DNA from: Variovorax brevis
GTDB lineage: Bacteria > Pseudomonadota > Gammaproteobacteria > Burkholderiales > Burkholderiaceae_C
NCBI RefSeq assembly: GCF_030317105.1
Contig: NZ_JASZYG010000001.1
Location: forward strand, 434,001 to 498,000
Direction of reading: 5' to 3'
Length of the DNA stretch: 64,000 bases
Shown: in pieces, positions 8,547 through 17,315 of the stretch
How the letters are laid out: each line of letters opens with the position of its first letter
Position numbering within the stretch: position 1 is the first letter of the stretch
Notes under the pieces: generated by a model
The model's input: the letters and a program-made list of their open reading frames with translations, nothing else
What the model was told of the DNA's origin: nothing
The model's database searches: none
Translations under genes and position numbers: made by a program

Positions 8547-9767
8547 ATGGAAGCCCTGCTCCTTGCCATTTACGCCTTCTTCGTCTGGCTGATCTTCATC
8601 AAGTTCAAGTGGCTGCCGTGGAACACCACGTCGCAGGTCACGGTGGTGATCATCCCGATCGTGGCGCTGACGGCGCTGGTCCTGACGCTCAACGTCGTGG
8701 CGCCATCGTCCAGCGATGTGCGGGTCATCAAGTACGTGGTGCAGGTGGTGCCGCAGGTGCGCGGCCGGGTGCTGGAGGTGCCCGTGGAGCCCAACCGGCT
8801 GGTGAAGAAAGGGGAGCTGCTGTTTCGCATCGACCCGACCCAGTACGAGAATGAACTGAACGCCGCCAAGGCCAAGCTCGCCGCGGACGAGGCGAAATTC
8901 GCGCAGGCGGGCGCGGCCCTGGTGGACGCGACGGCTGGCGCACGCCAATTGCAGGAACAACTCAAGGCCGCGACGGGACAGGTCAAGGCGCTGCAGCCGA
9001 GGCTGGAACTTGCACGGCTGCGCGTTCGCCAGAACAAGGAACTGGTGTCCACGGGCGCGGGCGACCGCTTTGCGCTGGAGCAGGCCGAATCGACCTTGCT
9101 CGAACTGCAGGGCCAGGTCGCGACGGCCGCCGCGAACGAAGCGCAGGTCACCCAGAAGCTTTCCGGGCAGGTCAACGGCGAGCAGGCGTCGGTTGCGTCT
9201 GCGCGGGCGCAACTGGCCACCGCCAAGGCCCAGGTGGACCTGAGCCGCGCCGACCTCGGCAATGCGCAATGGAACCTCGACCAGACCGCCGTGTACGCGC
9301 CGACGAGCGGCTATGCCATCAACGTCCAGCTGCGCCCCGGTTCCTTCGTGGTGTCGGTGCCGCTGGCGCCGGCGATGACTTTTGTCGAGGAGACGTACCA
9401 GGTCATCGCGCTCTACAGCCAGAACGAGTTGCGGCTTGTCGAGCCCGGCAACCGGGCGGAGTTCACGCTCAAGACCTATCCGGGACACATCATCGGGGCC
9501 ACGGTCGATTCCATCGTGTGGGCACAAGGCCAGGGGCAAATCGCACAGTCGGGCAACCTGCCCCAGACCGGCGTCTATCCGCAGGTGCCGGGCCGCTTCC
9601 CCGTGAAGCTCATCGTCGACGAAAAGAACCGCGACCTGTTCCTGGCGGCCGGCGCGGACGGCGACGGCGCGATCTACACCGAGCACGTGGAGATGATCCA
9701 CATCATCCGCATGGTGATCCTTCGCGTCGGCGCCATCACCAACTACCTCGTCCTGAAGCTGCACTGA
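8547..9767 (+). CDS. HlyD-family membrane fusion protein, YiaV/YibH-like
   Basis: A 406-residue periplasmic adaptor anchored in the inner membrane. Two hydrophobic segments lie in the first 50 residues (LLLAIYAFFVWLIFI and VTVVIIPIVALTALVL), as in YiaV/YibH rather than the single anchor of EmrA. A lipoyl/barrel-sandwich half follows (VPQVRGRVLEVPVEPNRLVKKGELLFRIDP), then a long alpha-helical hairpin (about residues 110-245, rich in Ala/Gln/Glu), the second lipoyl half (YAPTSGYAINVQLRPG) and a beta-barrel domain. It sits between the DUF3302 gene and a NodT-type outer-membrane gene, which overlaps its stop codon, so the three likely build one tripartite envelope complex. No dedicated ABC, MFS or RND pump is in the operon, so the energised partner is unclear. 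Confidence 0.85.
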   Translation: MEALLLAIYAFFVWLIFIKFKWLPWNTTSQVTVVIIPIVALTALVLTLNVVAPSSSDVRVIKYVVQVVPQVRGRVLEVPVEPNRLVKKGELLFRIDPTQYENELNAAKAKLAADEAKFAQAGAALVDATAGARQLQEQLKAATGQVKALQPRLELARLRVRQNKELVSTGAGDRFALEQAESTLLELQGQVATAAANEAQVTQKLSGQVNGEQASVASARAQLATAKAQVDLSRADLGNAQWNLDQTAVYAPTSGYAINVQLRPGSFVVSVPLAPAMTFVEETYQVIALYSQNELRLVEPGNRAEFTLKTYPGHIIGATVDSIVWAQGQGQIAQSGNLPQTGVYPQVPGRFPVKLIVDEKNRDLFLAAGADGDGAIYTEHVEMIHIIRMVILRVGAITNYLVLKLH

Positions 9768-11191
9768 TGCGCACGCCATCGCTTCGCCTGCGGATTCTTG
9801 CGGCATGCCTGGTTGGCGTGCTGGGAGGCTGTGCGCTCAAGGCACCGCCGACGGCGCAGGACCTGCAAAAGGACGTGCTCCCGCAGGCACCCTTGCCAAC
9901 GGCCTGGCGGGCCGGCGAAGGCGTGGCGGCGCCGACGGCAGACGGCTGGCTCGTATCCTTCAACGAACCCGCCCTGACCGCGCTCGTCAACGAGGCGCTC
10001 GTCTACAACGCCGACCTGAGGGTGGCGGCCGCGCGCGTCGAGCAAGCCGCCGGCTACGTGAAAGTGGCCTCCGGCGCGTTGCTTCCCTCGGTGGGCATCG
10101 TCGGCTTGGGCGGCGGCAAGTCGGGCGGCGGTGGCGGCCTGGACGGGATCTTCCTGAATGCCTCGCTGGAGCTCGACGTCTGGGGCCGCTTGCGCTACGG
10201 ACGCGAGGCTGCCAGGGAGACGTCCGCGGCCGCCGAGGCCGACTATGCCTATGCGCGCCAGTCGCTTGCGGCGCTGGTGGCCAAGGGATGGTTCCTGGCG
10301 GTCGAGGCAGGATTGCAGCGCACGATCGCGCAGGATTCACTGAAGTCCGCAGAAGGCTTGCTGCGCATCGCCGAGGATCGGCAGCGCGTAGGCAACGGCA
10401 GCGTGGCGGCGGTGGCGCAGGCGCGCGCGAGCGTGGGCCCGTACCGCGACACGCTCCGGCAGGTCGAGCTGTCGCGCGAGCAGGCCCTGCGATCCCTTGA
10501 GTTGCTGGTGGGTCGCTATCCTGCGGCGGAGATCGCGGTGGCGGATCGCTTGGCGGCCATGCCGCCGCCACTGCCCGTGGGCATGCCGTCGGAACTGCTG
10601 GAGCGCCGGCCCGACGTGGTGGCCGCCGAACGCCGCGTGGCAGCCGCATTCAACCGCGTGGGCGAAGCCAAGGCGGCGCAACTGCCACGGATCAGCCTGA
10701 CGGCCGGCGGCAGCAACGTGACGAGCGACCTGATCGTGCTGAAGGACGTCGACAGCCCGGTGTGGAGCGTCGGCGCCAACCTGATCGCGCCGCTGTACCA
10801 GGGCGGTGCGCTGCGCGCCCAGGTCGAGATCCGTTCGGCCGAGCAGAAGCAGGCCGTCGCCGACTACGCGCGCACCGGCCAGCGGGCTTTCGGCGAGGTC
10901 GAAGGTGCGCTGAGTGCGGAGGCGGCCTTGCGCGAACGCGAAATCATCCTCGACGGTTATGTGCGCGACAGCACGGATGCGCTGGACCTGGCCCGCATCC
11001 AGTACCGCATCGGCACCATCGACCTGCGAACGATCGAGCAGAGCCAGCTCTCGTTGTATGCGGCCCGCACCTCGCGACTGCGCGTGCAGACCGAGCGCCT
11101 GGCCCAGCGCACGAACTTGTACCTGGCGCTGGGGGGCGGTTTCGACCTGCCGGCGATGACCGCGGGGGCTTCGCCATGCTGCAAGGACTGA
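9767..11191 (+). CDS. NodT-family outer-membrane efflux lipoprotein (TolC superfamily)
   Basis: The outer-membrane channel of a tripartite export system. The 474-residue protein has a lipoprotein signal ending LGGC (Cys22) and two OEP repeats typical of the NodT/OprM group: ALVNEALVYNADLRVAAARVEQA near residue 70 and the second around YARTGQRAFGEVEGAL near residue 370. The linker contains ELLERRPDVVAAERRV, which marks the NodT subfamily. Its ATG overlaps the stop of the HlyD-type gene (TGATG), implying translational coupling. Substrate unknown. Confidence 0.88.
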   Translation: MRTPSLRLRILAACLVGVLGGCALKAPPTAQDLQKDVLPQAPLPTAWRAGEGVAAPTADGWLVSFNEPALTALVNEALVYNADLRVAAARVEQAAGYVKVASGALLPSVGIVGLGGGKSGGGGGLDGIFLNASLELDVWGRLRYGREAARETSAAAEADYAYARQSLAALVAKGWFLAVEAGLQRTIAQDSLKSAEGLLRIAEDRQRVGNGSVAAVAQARASVGPYRDTLRQVELSREQALRSLELLVGRYPAAEIAVADRLAAMPPPLPVGMPSELLERRPDVVAAERRVAAAFNRVGEAKAAQLPRISLTAGGSNVTSDLIVLKDVDSPVWSVGANLIAPLYQGGALRAQVEIRSAEQKQAVADYARTGQRAFGEVEGALSAEAALREREIILDGYVRDSTDALDLARIQYRIGTIDLRTIEQSQLSLYAARTSRLRVQTERLAQRTNLYLALGGGFDLPAMTAGASPCCKD

Positions 11192-11217
11192 CGAAGGCGC
11201 CGCGAAGCCCTGCGCGT

Positions 11218-11259
11218 TTGAGCAGGCTCAATGTCCGCCGGCCTTGACCGGACTAGCGT
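11218..11259 (+). promoter_or_regulatory. FNR-type class II promoter of the DUF3141-PPK2-SulP operon
   Basis: TTGAGCAGGCTCAA (11218-11231) is followed after 22 bp by TAGCGT (11254-11259), the same architecture as the promoters at 6664 and 7897. The predicted start point near 11266 is upstream of ATG 11314, which has AAGAGG before it, and would exclude the ATG at 11263. Confidence 0.62.
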
Positions 11260-11313
11260 CGTATGCCGGGGCGCGTGAAGCATCCCATCACCTTCATTTC
11301 AAGAGGTCAGCAC

Positions 11314-13653
11314 ATGGACACCGCAGCGCAACTCGCGCGAAGCCAGCAGATCGGGACCAAGGTCGCCAAGGTTTTCCAGAAGCGGATGCAGATCGCGCAG
11401 GACCAGTTCAGGGACCGGGTGAGCCACGCCGTCCAGGAAGGCGGCGAGGCGGGCTTGCCCACGGCCGGCATGGACCCGCTGGCCTTCTTCCAGTACACCG
11501 TCGATGCCACGCAGCGGTCGGTGCTTTTCCTGGAAACGCTCTGGCGGCGCGGCAACGACTTCGTCGAAAGCGCCTCGCACGGCCTCAAGCCGGTGCTGCA
11601 CTTCGACTCCGAAATCGTGCTGGACGGGCGCACTTTCGAGCGGCCGGTGAACTACGCCTTGCTGCGCATCACGCCGCCCGAGGGCGTGACCATCGACGCG
11701 AAAAGGCGCCCGTACCTCATCATCGATCCGCGTGCGGGCCACGGCCCCGGCATCGGCGGCTTCAAGGACGATTCGCAGGTCGGCGTTGCGCTGCGGGCGG
11801 GGCATCCGGTGTACTTCGTCATCTTCTTCCGTGACCCGGAGCCGGGGCAGACGCTGCTGGACGTCTGCAATGCGGAGCAGCAGTTCGTGAAGAAGGTGCG
11901 GGCACTGCATCCGCGCAGCGCCAAGCCGGCCATCATCGGCAACTGCCAGGGCGGCTGGGCCGCGATGATGCTGGCCGCGTCCGACCCCGAGGACACCGGA
12001 CCCATCGTCATCAACGGTGCGCCCATGTCCTACTGGAGCGGCGCGTGGAGCGAAGGCGAGGGCGACAACCCGATGCGCTATGCGGGCGGACTTCTCGGCG
12101 GCTCGTGGCTGGCGTCGATGGCCGCCGACATGGGCAACGGCAAGTTCGACGGCGCCTACCTCGTGCAGAACTTCGAGAACCTCAACCCCGCCAACAGCCT
12201 CTGGGACAAGTACTACCACCTGTTCAACAAGGCCGACACCGAACCCGAGCGCTTCCTGGAGTTCGCGAAATGGTGGGGCGGCTACTACCTGATGAACCGC
12301 GAGGAGATCGAGTGGATCACCGGCAACCTCTTCGTCGGCAACAAGCTGTGGAAGGGCGACGTGAAGGCGGCCAGTGGCAAGGCCTTCGACCTGCGCGACA
12401 TCCGCTCACCCATCATCCTTTTTGCATCGATGGGCGACAACATCACGCCGCCGCAGCAGGCTTTCAACTGGGTGGCGGACGTGTATGGCAGCACCGCTGA
12501 AATCAAGGCGCGCGGCCAGGTCATCGTCGGGCTCGTGCACCAGAGCATCGGCCACCTGGGCATCTTCGTGTCGGGTTCGGTGGCCACGAAGGAGCATGCG
12601 CAGATCGTCTCGGTGCTCAAGAGCATCGAGATGCTGCCGCCGGGCCTGTACGGCATGTCGATCACCGAGCACAAGCAAAAGAAGGGTGAGCCGCAGTACG
12701 AGGTCGATTTCCAGGAGCATCGGCTCGAGGACATCGTCGCGCGCATCAACCGCCTCAACCGCGCCGACGAAAAGCCCTTCGAGGCCGTGGCCGCCGTGTC
12801 GGACTTCAACCAGCGCGCCTATGAACTCTTCGTGCGGCCCTTCGTGCAGGCGACGTCGAACGAACAGTCGGCGGAGTTCCTGAGGAACTTCCATCCCTTG
12901 CGCTTGCAGAACTGGGCGATGTCGAGCCTGAACCCGTGGCTGTCGTGGATCGCGCCGGTGGCCCAGGTGGTCAAGTCCGAGCGCAAGGCGCTGGCCGAGA
13001 ACCATCCGATGCGCCGCCGCGAAAAGGTCGGCGCCGAGGTGGTCAGCGCCTCGCTCGACTACTACCGCGCGGTGCGGGATGCCCTCACGGAAGCCGGCTT
13101 CTTCGGCCTGTACGGCAACATGGCATCCGCCCAGCCTGGCGCAGATGCGGCGGAGCAGGGCGTGTCGGCGCCGCGCGACCTGCCGGAAGTTCGCGATGCA
13201 CTCGCCGCCGTCGACCAGGGCGGCTATGTCGAGGCGATTGCGCGCGTGGCCTTCCTGCTCACGCAGGGAAGCGAGCCGCTGCCGCTGTCGCGCCTGGAGA
13301 TGCGCAAGGAACTGGTCGCCACCTACGCCGACTTCCTGCCGGAAGTCACACCGCACGCCTGGCGAACCATCCGCGGCGTGCAGGAAATCATTGCGCGCTG
13401 CGACCCGGAACGGGCCCTTGCGACCCTGCCTGCCTTGCTGAAGGACCCCGGGGACCGCGAGCGCTTCCTGATGTTGCTCGGCAAGCTGGTGGCAGACAAG
13501 CGGGTGCTCGAACGCGAGCCCACCAAACAGCAGGTCGAACTGGTCGGGCGCATCCGCCAACTATTGGGCGTGAAAGAGGCAGGCTCGTCGGTGGTGGTGC
13601 GCGGACGCTTCCGCGCGGCAGCGCCTTCGAAACGCAAGAAGGCATCGCCATGA
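11314..13653 (+). CDS. DUF3141 alpha/beta-hydrolase with PHA-synthase-like Cys-Asp-His triad
   Basis: A 779-residue cytoplasmic protein of the DUF3141 family, with no signal peptide. Residues of about 80-430 form an alpha/beta-hydrolase fold. The nucleophile elbow is GNCQGG with Cys211, and the other candidate catalytic residues are Asp375 (ASMGDN) and His414 (SIGHLG). A cysteine at this position (G-x-C-x-G) is the hallmark of poly(3-hydroxyalkanoate) synthases, where esterases have Ser. The C-terminal 350 residues are mostly helical and unlike PhaC. This suggests acyl transfer or polymer chemistry, but no activity is established for the family to my knowledge. I chose ATG 11314 for its ribosome site and the predicted transcription start. 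It heads a long operon behind an FNR-type promoter. Confidence 0.75.
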   Translation: MDTAAQLARSQQIGTKVAKVFQKRMQIAQDQFRDRVSHAVQEGGEAGLPTAGMDPLAFFQYTVDATQRSVLFLETLWRRGNDFVESASHGLKPVLHFDSEIVLDGRTFERPVNYALLRITPPEGVTIDAKRRPYLIIDPRAGHGPGIGGFKDDSQVGVALRAGHPVYFVIFFRDPEPGQTLLDVCNAEQQFVKKVRALHPRSAKPAIIGNCQGGWAAMMLAASDPEDTGPIVINGAPMSYWSGAWSEGEGDNPMRYAGGLLGGSWLASMAADMGNGKFDGAYLVQNFENLNPANSLWDKYYHLFNKADTEPERFLEFAKWWGGYYLMNREEIEWITGNLFVGNKLWKGDVKAASGKAFDLRDIRSPIILFASMGDNITPPQQAFNWVADVYGSTAEIKARGQVIVGLVHQSIGHLGIFVSGSVATKEHAQIVSVLKSIEMLPPGLYGMSITEHKQKKGEPQYEVDFQEHRLEDIVARINRLNRADEKPFEAVAAVSDFNQRAYELFVRPFVQATSNEQSAEFLRNFHPLRLQNWAMSSLNPWLSWIAPVAQVVKSERKALAENHPMRRREKVGAEVVSASLDYYRAVRDALTEAGFFGLYGNMASAQPGADAAEQGVSAPRDLPEVRDALAAVDQGGYVEAIARVAFLLTQGSEPLPLSRLEMRKELVATYADFLPEVTPHAWRTIRGVQEIIARCDPERALATLPALLKDPGDRERFLMLLGKLVADKRVLEREPTKQQVELVGRIRQLLGVKEAGSSVVVRGRFRAAAPSKRKKASP

Positions 13654-13727
13654 ACACGCAAGACGAAAAGGCCGCACCGGTGGTTGCGCGACATGCGCCG
13701 GCCGATGGATCAAGGAGTGATCAATGA
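13650..13727 (+). CDS. Possible 25-residue peptide bridging DUF3141 and the FabI paralogue
   Basis: A tiny frame (MNTQDEKAAPVVARHAPADG, ending SRSDQ) whose ATG overlaps the DUF3141 stop (ATGA) and whose TGA overlaps the ATG of the next gene (ATGA). A ribosome site AAGGAG for the next gene lies inside it. The double overlap suggests it may mainly serve translational coupling. No family is recognised, and the peptide may have no function of its own. Confidence 0.35.
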   Translation: MNTQDEKAAPVVARHAPADGSRSDQ

Positions 13728-14506
13728 CGATCGAACTGCCTCGCCCCTTGCTCAAGGGCGCCAAGGTACTGGTCTGCGGCATTGCCAACGATTCTTCGAT
13801 TGCCTACGGATGCGCGGCGGCGTTTCGCGAACTCGGTGCTGACCTGGCCATCACTTACGCGACCGAGAAGGCCAGGGCCCATGTCGCGCCCCTGGCGACC
13901 GCGCTGGAGGCGCCGATCTTCATGCCGCTGGACGTGTCCAAGACGGATGACCTCGAAGCCCTGTTCCGCCGGATCGAGAGCGACTGGGGCCGGCTCGACG
14001 TGATGGTGCATTCGATCGCCTGGGCGCCCAAGGACGATCTTCAGGGCGGGCTGCTGCAATGCTCCGCCGAAGGCTTCGGGCAGGCGATGGACATCTCGTG
14101 CCATTCCTTCATCCGCATGGCGCGGCTCGCGGCACCGCTGATGAAAGACGGCGGCACGCTCTTCACCATGTCGTACTACGGCGCCAACAAGGTTGTCGCC
14201 AACTACAACGTGATGGGCCCGGTCAAGGCGGCGCTCGAAGCCTCGGCGCGCTACCTGGCCTACGAACTCGGACCGCAGGGCATCCGCGTGCATGCGATCT
14301 CGCCGGGGCCGCTCAAGACCCGCGCCGCCTCCGGCCTCAAGGACTTCGACCTGCTGCTCAACGAGGCCGCACAGCGCGCGCCACTGGGCGAGCTCGTCGA
14401 CATCATGGACGTTGGCTACACCTGCGCGTTTCTCGCGACGCCCTATGCGCGGCGGCTGTCCGGCGAAACGCTCTACGTCGATGGCGGCGTGAACATCATG
14501 GCTTGA
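13724..14506 (+). CDS. FabI-like enoyl-[acyl-carrier-protein] reductase paralogue
   Basis: A 260-residue divergent short-chain dehydrogenase expected to reduce trans-2-enoyl thioesters with NAD(P)H. FabI features are clear: nucleotide loop CGIANDSSIAYG, SIAWAPK, and the catalytic set Tyr151, Tyr161 (NYNVMGP) and Lys168, offset by five from E. coli Tyr146, Tyr156 and Lys163. ISPGPLKTRAASGLKDFD matches the substrate-loop region, and the end is YVDGGVNIMA. It sits in the FNR-preceded operon behind a PHA-synthase-like gene, not among fatty-acid synthesis genes, so it is probably a specialised or condition-specific paralogue. ATG 13724 has AAGGAG upstream. Confidence 0.83.
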   Translation: MTIELPRPLLKGAKVLVCGIANDSSIAYGCAAAFRELGADLAITYATEKARAHVAPLATALEAPIFMPLDVSKTDDLEALFRRIESDWGRLDVMVHSIAWAPKDDLQGGLLQCSAEGFGQAMDISCHSFIRMARLAAPLMKDGGTLFTMSYYGANKVVANYNVMGPVKAALEASARYLAYELGPQGIRVHAISPGPLKTRAASGLKDFDLLLNEAAQRAPLGELVDIMDVGYTCAFLATPYARRLSGETLYVDGGVNIMA

Positions 14507-14518
14507 AGGAGATTGAAC

Positions 14519-14773
14519 ATGTCAAGGCTGTACCTGGGGAATATCGAGGAAGGCACCTCCGATGAAGAGATCAAGGACTTCCTCGTGAAGTACGGGTTTC
14601 CGGAGTACGAAAAGATCGAGCACGTGCCGGGAGCAGGGTCGAGGCCGGCCGCGGTCATGACTTTCGAAAGCGTCAGTCCGGAGGTCCTGCACAAGCTCAA
14701 GGAAAGGATCCACGACATGTACTGGAAGAAGGGCCGGCTCGTTGCGCAGGTCCTGAGCGACGACCGCGCCTGA
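14519..14773 (+). CDS. Small single-RRM RNA-binding protein
   Basis: An 84-residue protein resembling one RNA-recognition motif: SRLYLGNIEEGTSDEEIKDF (RNP2-like strand and first helix), and AAVMTFESVSPEVLHKLKER near residues 45-65, where the RNP1-like strand and second helix would fall. The canonical aromatic residues of RNP1 are only partly kept (VMTFES), so RNA binding is plausible, not certain. ATG 14519 follows AAGGAG by 7 bases and lies 12 bp after the FabI-like gene. It is part of the FNR-preceded operon. Confidence 0.6.
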   Translation: MSRLYLGNIEEGTSDEEIKDFLVKYGFPEYEKIEHVPGAGSRPAAVMTFESVSPEVLHKLKERIHDMYWKKGRLVAQVLSDDRA

Positions 14774-14791
14774 GCTTGCGGGGGCGTCGCC

Positions 14792-15811
14792 ATGGGACTC
14801 ATCGGCCGGCTGTTTGGCGTCAAGGGCGCCAGGGAGGCACCGCGTGACGAGGAAGTGGGCCAGTTGGTGGCACGGGTCATCGAACTGAGTCCGCGCCTGC
14901 GCCTCGCCCGGGGCCACGAGGCACAGTTGCGAACCGGGATGGCCAAGGCCCTGGCCCACCTTCGCGAACTGGTCGCCGAATTTCCGCAGGCGCATGTGGC
15001 CAGTGCAACGGCCTGGAACGCCGACCCCTCCATCAAGGCCTTCTTCGCGTCACCCGACGACATCGGCATGGTGCTGAGTCGCTCCTCCGAGTTGAGCACC
15101 TTCTTCGAACAGGCGCCAGGTGCGCAGGAGGCCAGCGCGGTGCTCGGCATGGGCATGAACGAGCGCAAGACGCTGGGCGTGGCGCTGGAGGGCGACCGCA
15201 CGCGCTCGGACGTTGCGCAGACCACGCTGAGTTTCTGCGATCACCAAATCCGCATCTGCGCCGCTTCCGATGACGACCTGCGAAAGGAGATCGTGCGGCG
15301 CTTGGTGGACCAGCTGGCCATCGAGGGGCTCAGCCGCATCGCCGCGAACACGGACCGCCGCGAGGTGCTGGAGCAGGAGCACGCGCTGCTGGCCACCCGG
15401 CTGCGGCTGCTCGAACGCCAAGGCAGGGGAATGCGATCGGTGATCGGCGGCGACGGCGAGGTCGATGCCGGCGAACTGGCACGCCTGCGCGAACGGCTGG
15501 AAGAGAACGACAACGCGCTCAAGGGCCTTGGCACGCGATCGGAAGCGCTGGACCGGGAACTCGAGGGCATGTGCGAGGTGTTCGCGCAAGCCAGCCAATT
15601 GATTCGCGTCACGGCCAGGCGGCTGCGGCTGAGTCCGATGAACGTCGTCTTGCCGGAGCAGGGAGCCAGCGAAGGCCACCTGCTGGACCTGCAGATCGCG
15701 CGGGTGCCGGGCGACCCGCCGCGCGAGCGTGCATTTGCGCTGGTGCGGGTGTCCCGCGGGGATGTGCCCAAACCCCGGAACCTGCTGGACGAAGCCGCGC
15801 GGCTGCTCTGA
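14792..15811 (+). CDS. Uncharacterised coiled-coil protein of the DUF3141-PPK2 operon
   Basis: A 339-residue soluble protein that I do not recognise. It is rich in Leu, Arg and Glu. Residues of about 180-270 are strongly helical with heptad character (VLEQEHALLATRLRLLERQ and ELARLRERLEENDNALKGL), suggesting a coiled coil. The N-terminal half carries the segment VLSRSSELSTFFEQAPG, and the C-terminus looks like a small beta domain (SEGHLLDLQIARVPG). It has no signal peptide or membrane segment. It lies 18 bp after the RRM-like gene and 62 bp before PPK2, so it shares the operon. A scaffold or stress-granule-like role beside an RNA-binding protein is speculation. Confidence 0.65.
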   Translation: MGLIGRLFGVKGAREAPRDEEVGQLVARVIELSPRLRLARGHEAQLRTGMAKALAHLRELVAEFPQAHVASATAWNADPSIKAFFASPDDIGMVLSRSSELSTFFEQAPGAQEASAVLGMGMNERKTLGVALEGDRTRSDVAQTTLSFCDHQIRICAASDDDLRKEIVRRLVDQLAIEGLSRIAANTDRREVLEQEHALLATRLRLLERQGRGMRSVIGGDGEVDAGELARLRERLEENDNALKGLGTRSEALDRELEGMCEVFAQASQLIRVTARRLRLSPMNVVLPEQGASEGHLLDLQIARVPGDPPRERAFALVRVSRGDVPKPRNLLDEAARLL

Positions 15812-15873
15812 GTTGATGTGCCCGCACGAATCTTGAGTGAGATGGATCTTTCAAACCACCGATGGAGGCAGCA

Positions 15874-16752
15874 ATGTCAAAGGGCGAGAAGCGACACCAT
15901 GGGGAGAAGTCAAACAAGGAAGCATCCGGCGAAGCACCGGCAAACGGACGCGAGGAAGACTTGAAATCCGGCGCAGGCAAGGAGTTGTCGAACAAGGAAT
16001 ACGCGAAGGCGTTGCGGGAACTGCACGTCGAACTGGTCAAGCTTCAACTGTGGGTGCAGCATGCCGGCCTGAAGGTGTGCGTGATCTTCGAAGGACGTGA
16101 TGGCGCGGGCAAGGGCGGCACGATCAAGGCCATCACCGAGCGCGTCAGCCCCCGGGTGTTTCGCGTCGTGGCCTTGCCGGCGCCGACCGAACGGCAGAAA
16201 TCGCAGATGTACATCCAGCGCTACATTCCGCACCTGCCAGCCGCCGGCGAGGTCGTGATCTTCGACCGCAGTTGGTACAACCGGGCCGGGGTGGAGCGCG
16301 TCATGGGCTTTTGCAGCGAGACGCAGGCCAAGAGCTTCCTTGCGGGAACGCCGCTGGTGGAACGGGCCATCATCGACTCCGGCGTCATCCTGCTGAAGTA
16401 CTGGCTCGAAGTGAGCCCCGAGGAGCAGACGCGCAGGCTCGAGTCGCGCATCGAAGACGGCCGCAAGCTCTGGAAGCTGACGTCGATGGACCTCAAGTCG
16501 TACAGCCGCTGGTACGACTACTCGCGCGCCCGCGACGACATGTTCAAGGCCACCGACCTGCCCAATTCGCCGTGGTACGTCGTGCGATCGGACGACAAGA
16601 AGCGTGGGCGCCTGAACATGATCAAGCACTTGCTCGCGCACATTCCGTACGAAGAGCTGCCGCGCGAAAAGATCAAGCTGCCCAAGCGGCAGGCGGAGGG
16701 CGACTACAAGGAGCTGGACCACCCGTTCAGGTACGTGCCGGCGGTCTACTAG
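15874..16752 (+). CDS. ppk2: Polyphosphate kinase 2 (PPK2)
   Basis: Transfers phosphate between polyphosphate and nucleotides (class I PPK2 enzymes phosphorylate NDPs to NTPs). The 292-residue protein has a charged, probably disordered N-terminus of about 40 residues, Walker A FEGRDGAGKGG (about residues 72-82), Walker B FDRSWYNRAGVERVMG and the lid region around PEEQTRRLESRIEDGRKLWK. The C-terminal LDHPFRYVP is typical for the family. ATG 15874 has GGAGG upstream; an ATG four codons earlier is less well placed. In a low-oxygen regulon it could regenerate nucleotides from stored polyphosphate, which is an inference from context. Confidence 0.92.
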   Translation: MSKGEKRHHGEKSNKEASGEAPANGREEDLKSGAGKELSNKEYAKALRELHVELVKLQLWVQHAGLKVCVIFEGRDGAGKGGTIKAITERVSPRVFRVVALPAPTERQKSQMYIQRYIPHLPAAGEVVIFDRSWYNRAGVERVMGFCSETQAKSFLAGTPLVERAIIDSGVILLKYWLEVSPEEQTRRLESRIEDGRKLWKLTSMDLKSYSRWYDYSRARDDMFKATDLPNSPWYVVRSDDKKRGRLNMIKHLLAHIPYEELPREKIKLPKRQAEGDYKELDHPFRYVPAVY

Positions 16753-16754
16753 CC

Positions 16755-17315
16755 ATGGCAGGCCAGGCTGCCCCGGCGCTTCCCGCGGCCGTGTCCCTGC
16801 GCGACGGCCGGCAGGTGACGGTGCGCGAGATCCTTCCGCAGGACAAGGATGCCTTGCAGGCCGCCGTCAGCGGCATGTCGACGCAAGCGCGCTACACCCG
16901 CTTCATGGCCTCGATTCGCGAGATTCCGGACAAGGCGCTGGAAGCGGCAACGCATCCCGTGCCGGACAAGGAATTCGCGCTGGTTGCCGTGAGCGCGGAA
17001 GGCACGCCCGGCGAAGTCATCATCGGCGGCGCGCGCTACGCGAGCGAAGCCGGCAGCGACACCTGCGAGTTCGCCATCACCATCGTCGACGGCTGGCAAG
17101 GGCAGGGCCTGGCGCCACGGCTCATGGAGATGCTGATGACGGCGGCGCAGGCGCATGGCTTCCGCGTCATGGAGGGCTGCGTGCTGACGAGCAACGCTGC
17201 CATGCGCGGTTTGGCCAAGCGGCTCGGGTTCGAGGACACCCGGTTTCCCGGCGACGCCACAACGCGCCTGGTACGGCGCAATCTGGTCGAAGGCCATGCG
17301 CCAGCATCGGCCTGA
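16755..17315 (+). CDS. GNAT-family N-acetyltransferase
   Basis: A 186-residue acetyl-CoA-dependent acetyltransferase. The body has the GNAT fold: VTVREILPQDKDALQAAVSGMS at the start, FALVAVSA and VIIGGARYA as the central strands, EFAITIVDGWQGQGLAPRLM as motif A with the acetyl-CoA loop (Q-G-Q-G-L-A), and SNAAMRGLAKRLGFE as motif B. The arrangement resembles the acetyltransferase domain found alone or fused in protein-lysine acetyltransferases of the Pat group, but the substrate is unknown. It starts 3 bp after the PPK2 stop and overlaps the SulP start. Confidence 0.83.
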   Translation: MAGQAAPALPAAVSLRDGRQVTVREILPQDKDALQAAVSGMSTQARYTRFMASIREIPDKALEAATHPVPDKEFALVAVSAEGTPGEVIIGGARYASEAGSDTCEFAITIVDGWQGQGLAPRLMEMLMTAAQAHGFRVMEGCVLTSNAAMRGLAKRLGFEDTRFPGDATTRLVRRNLVEGHAPASA

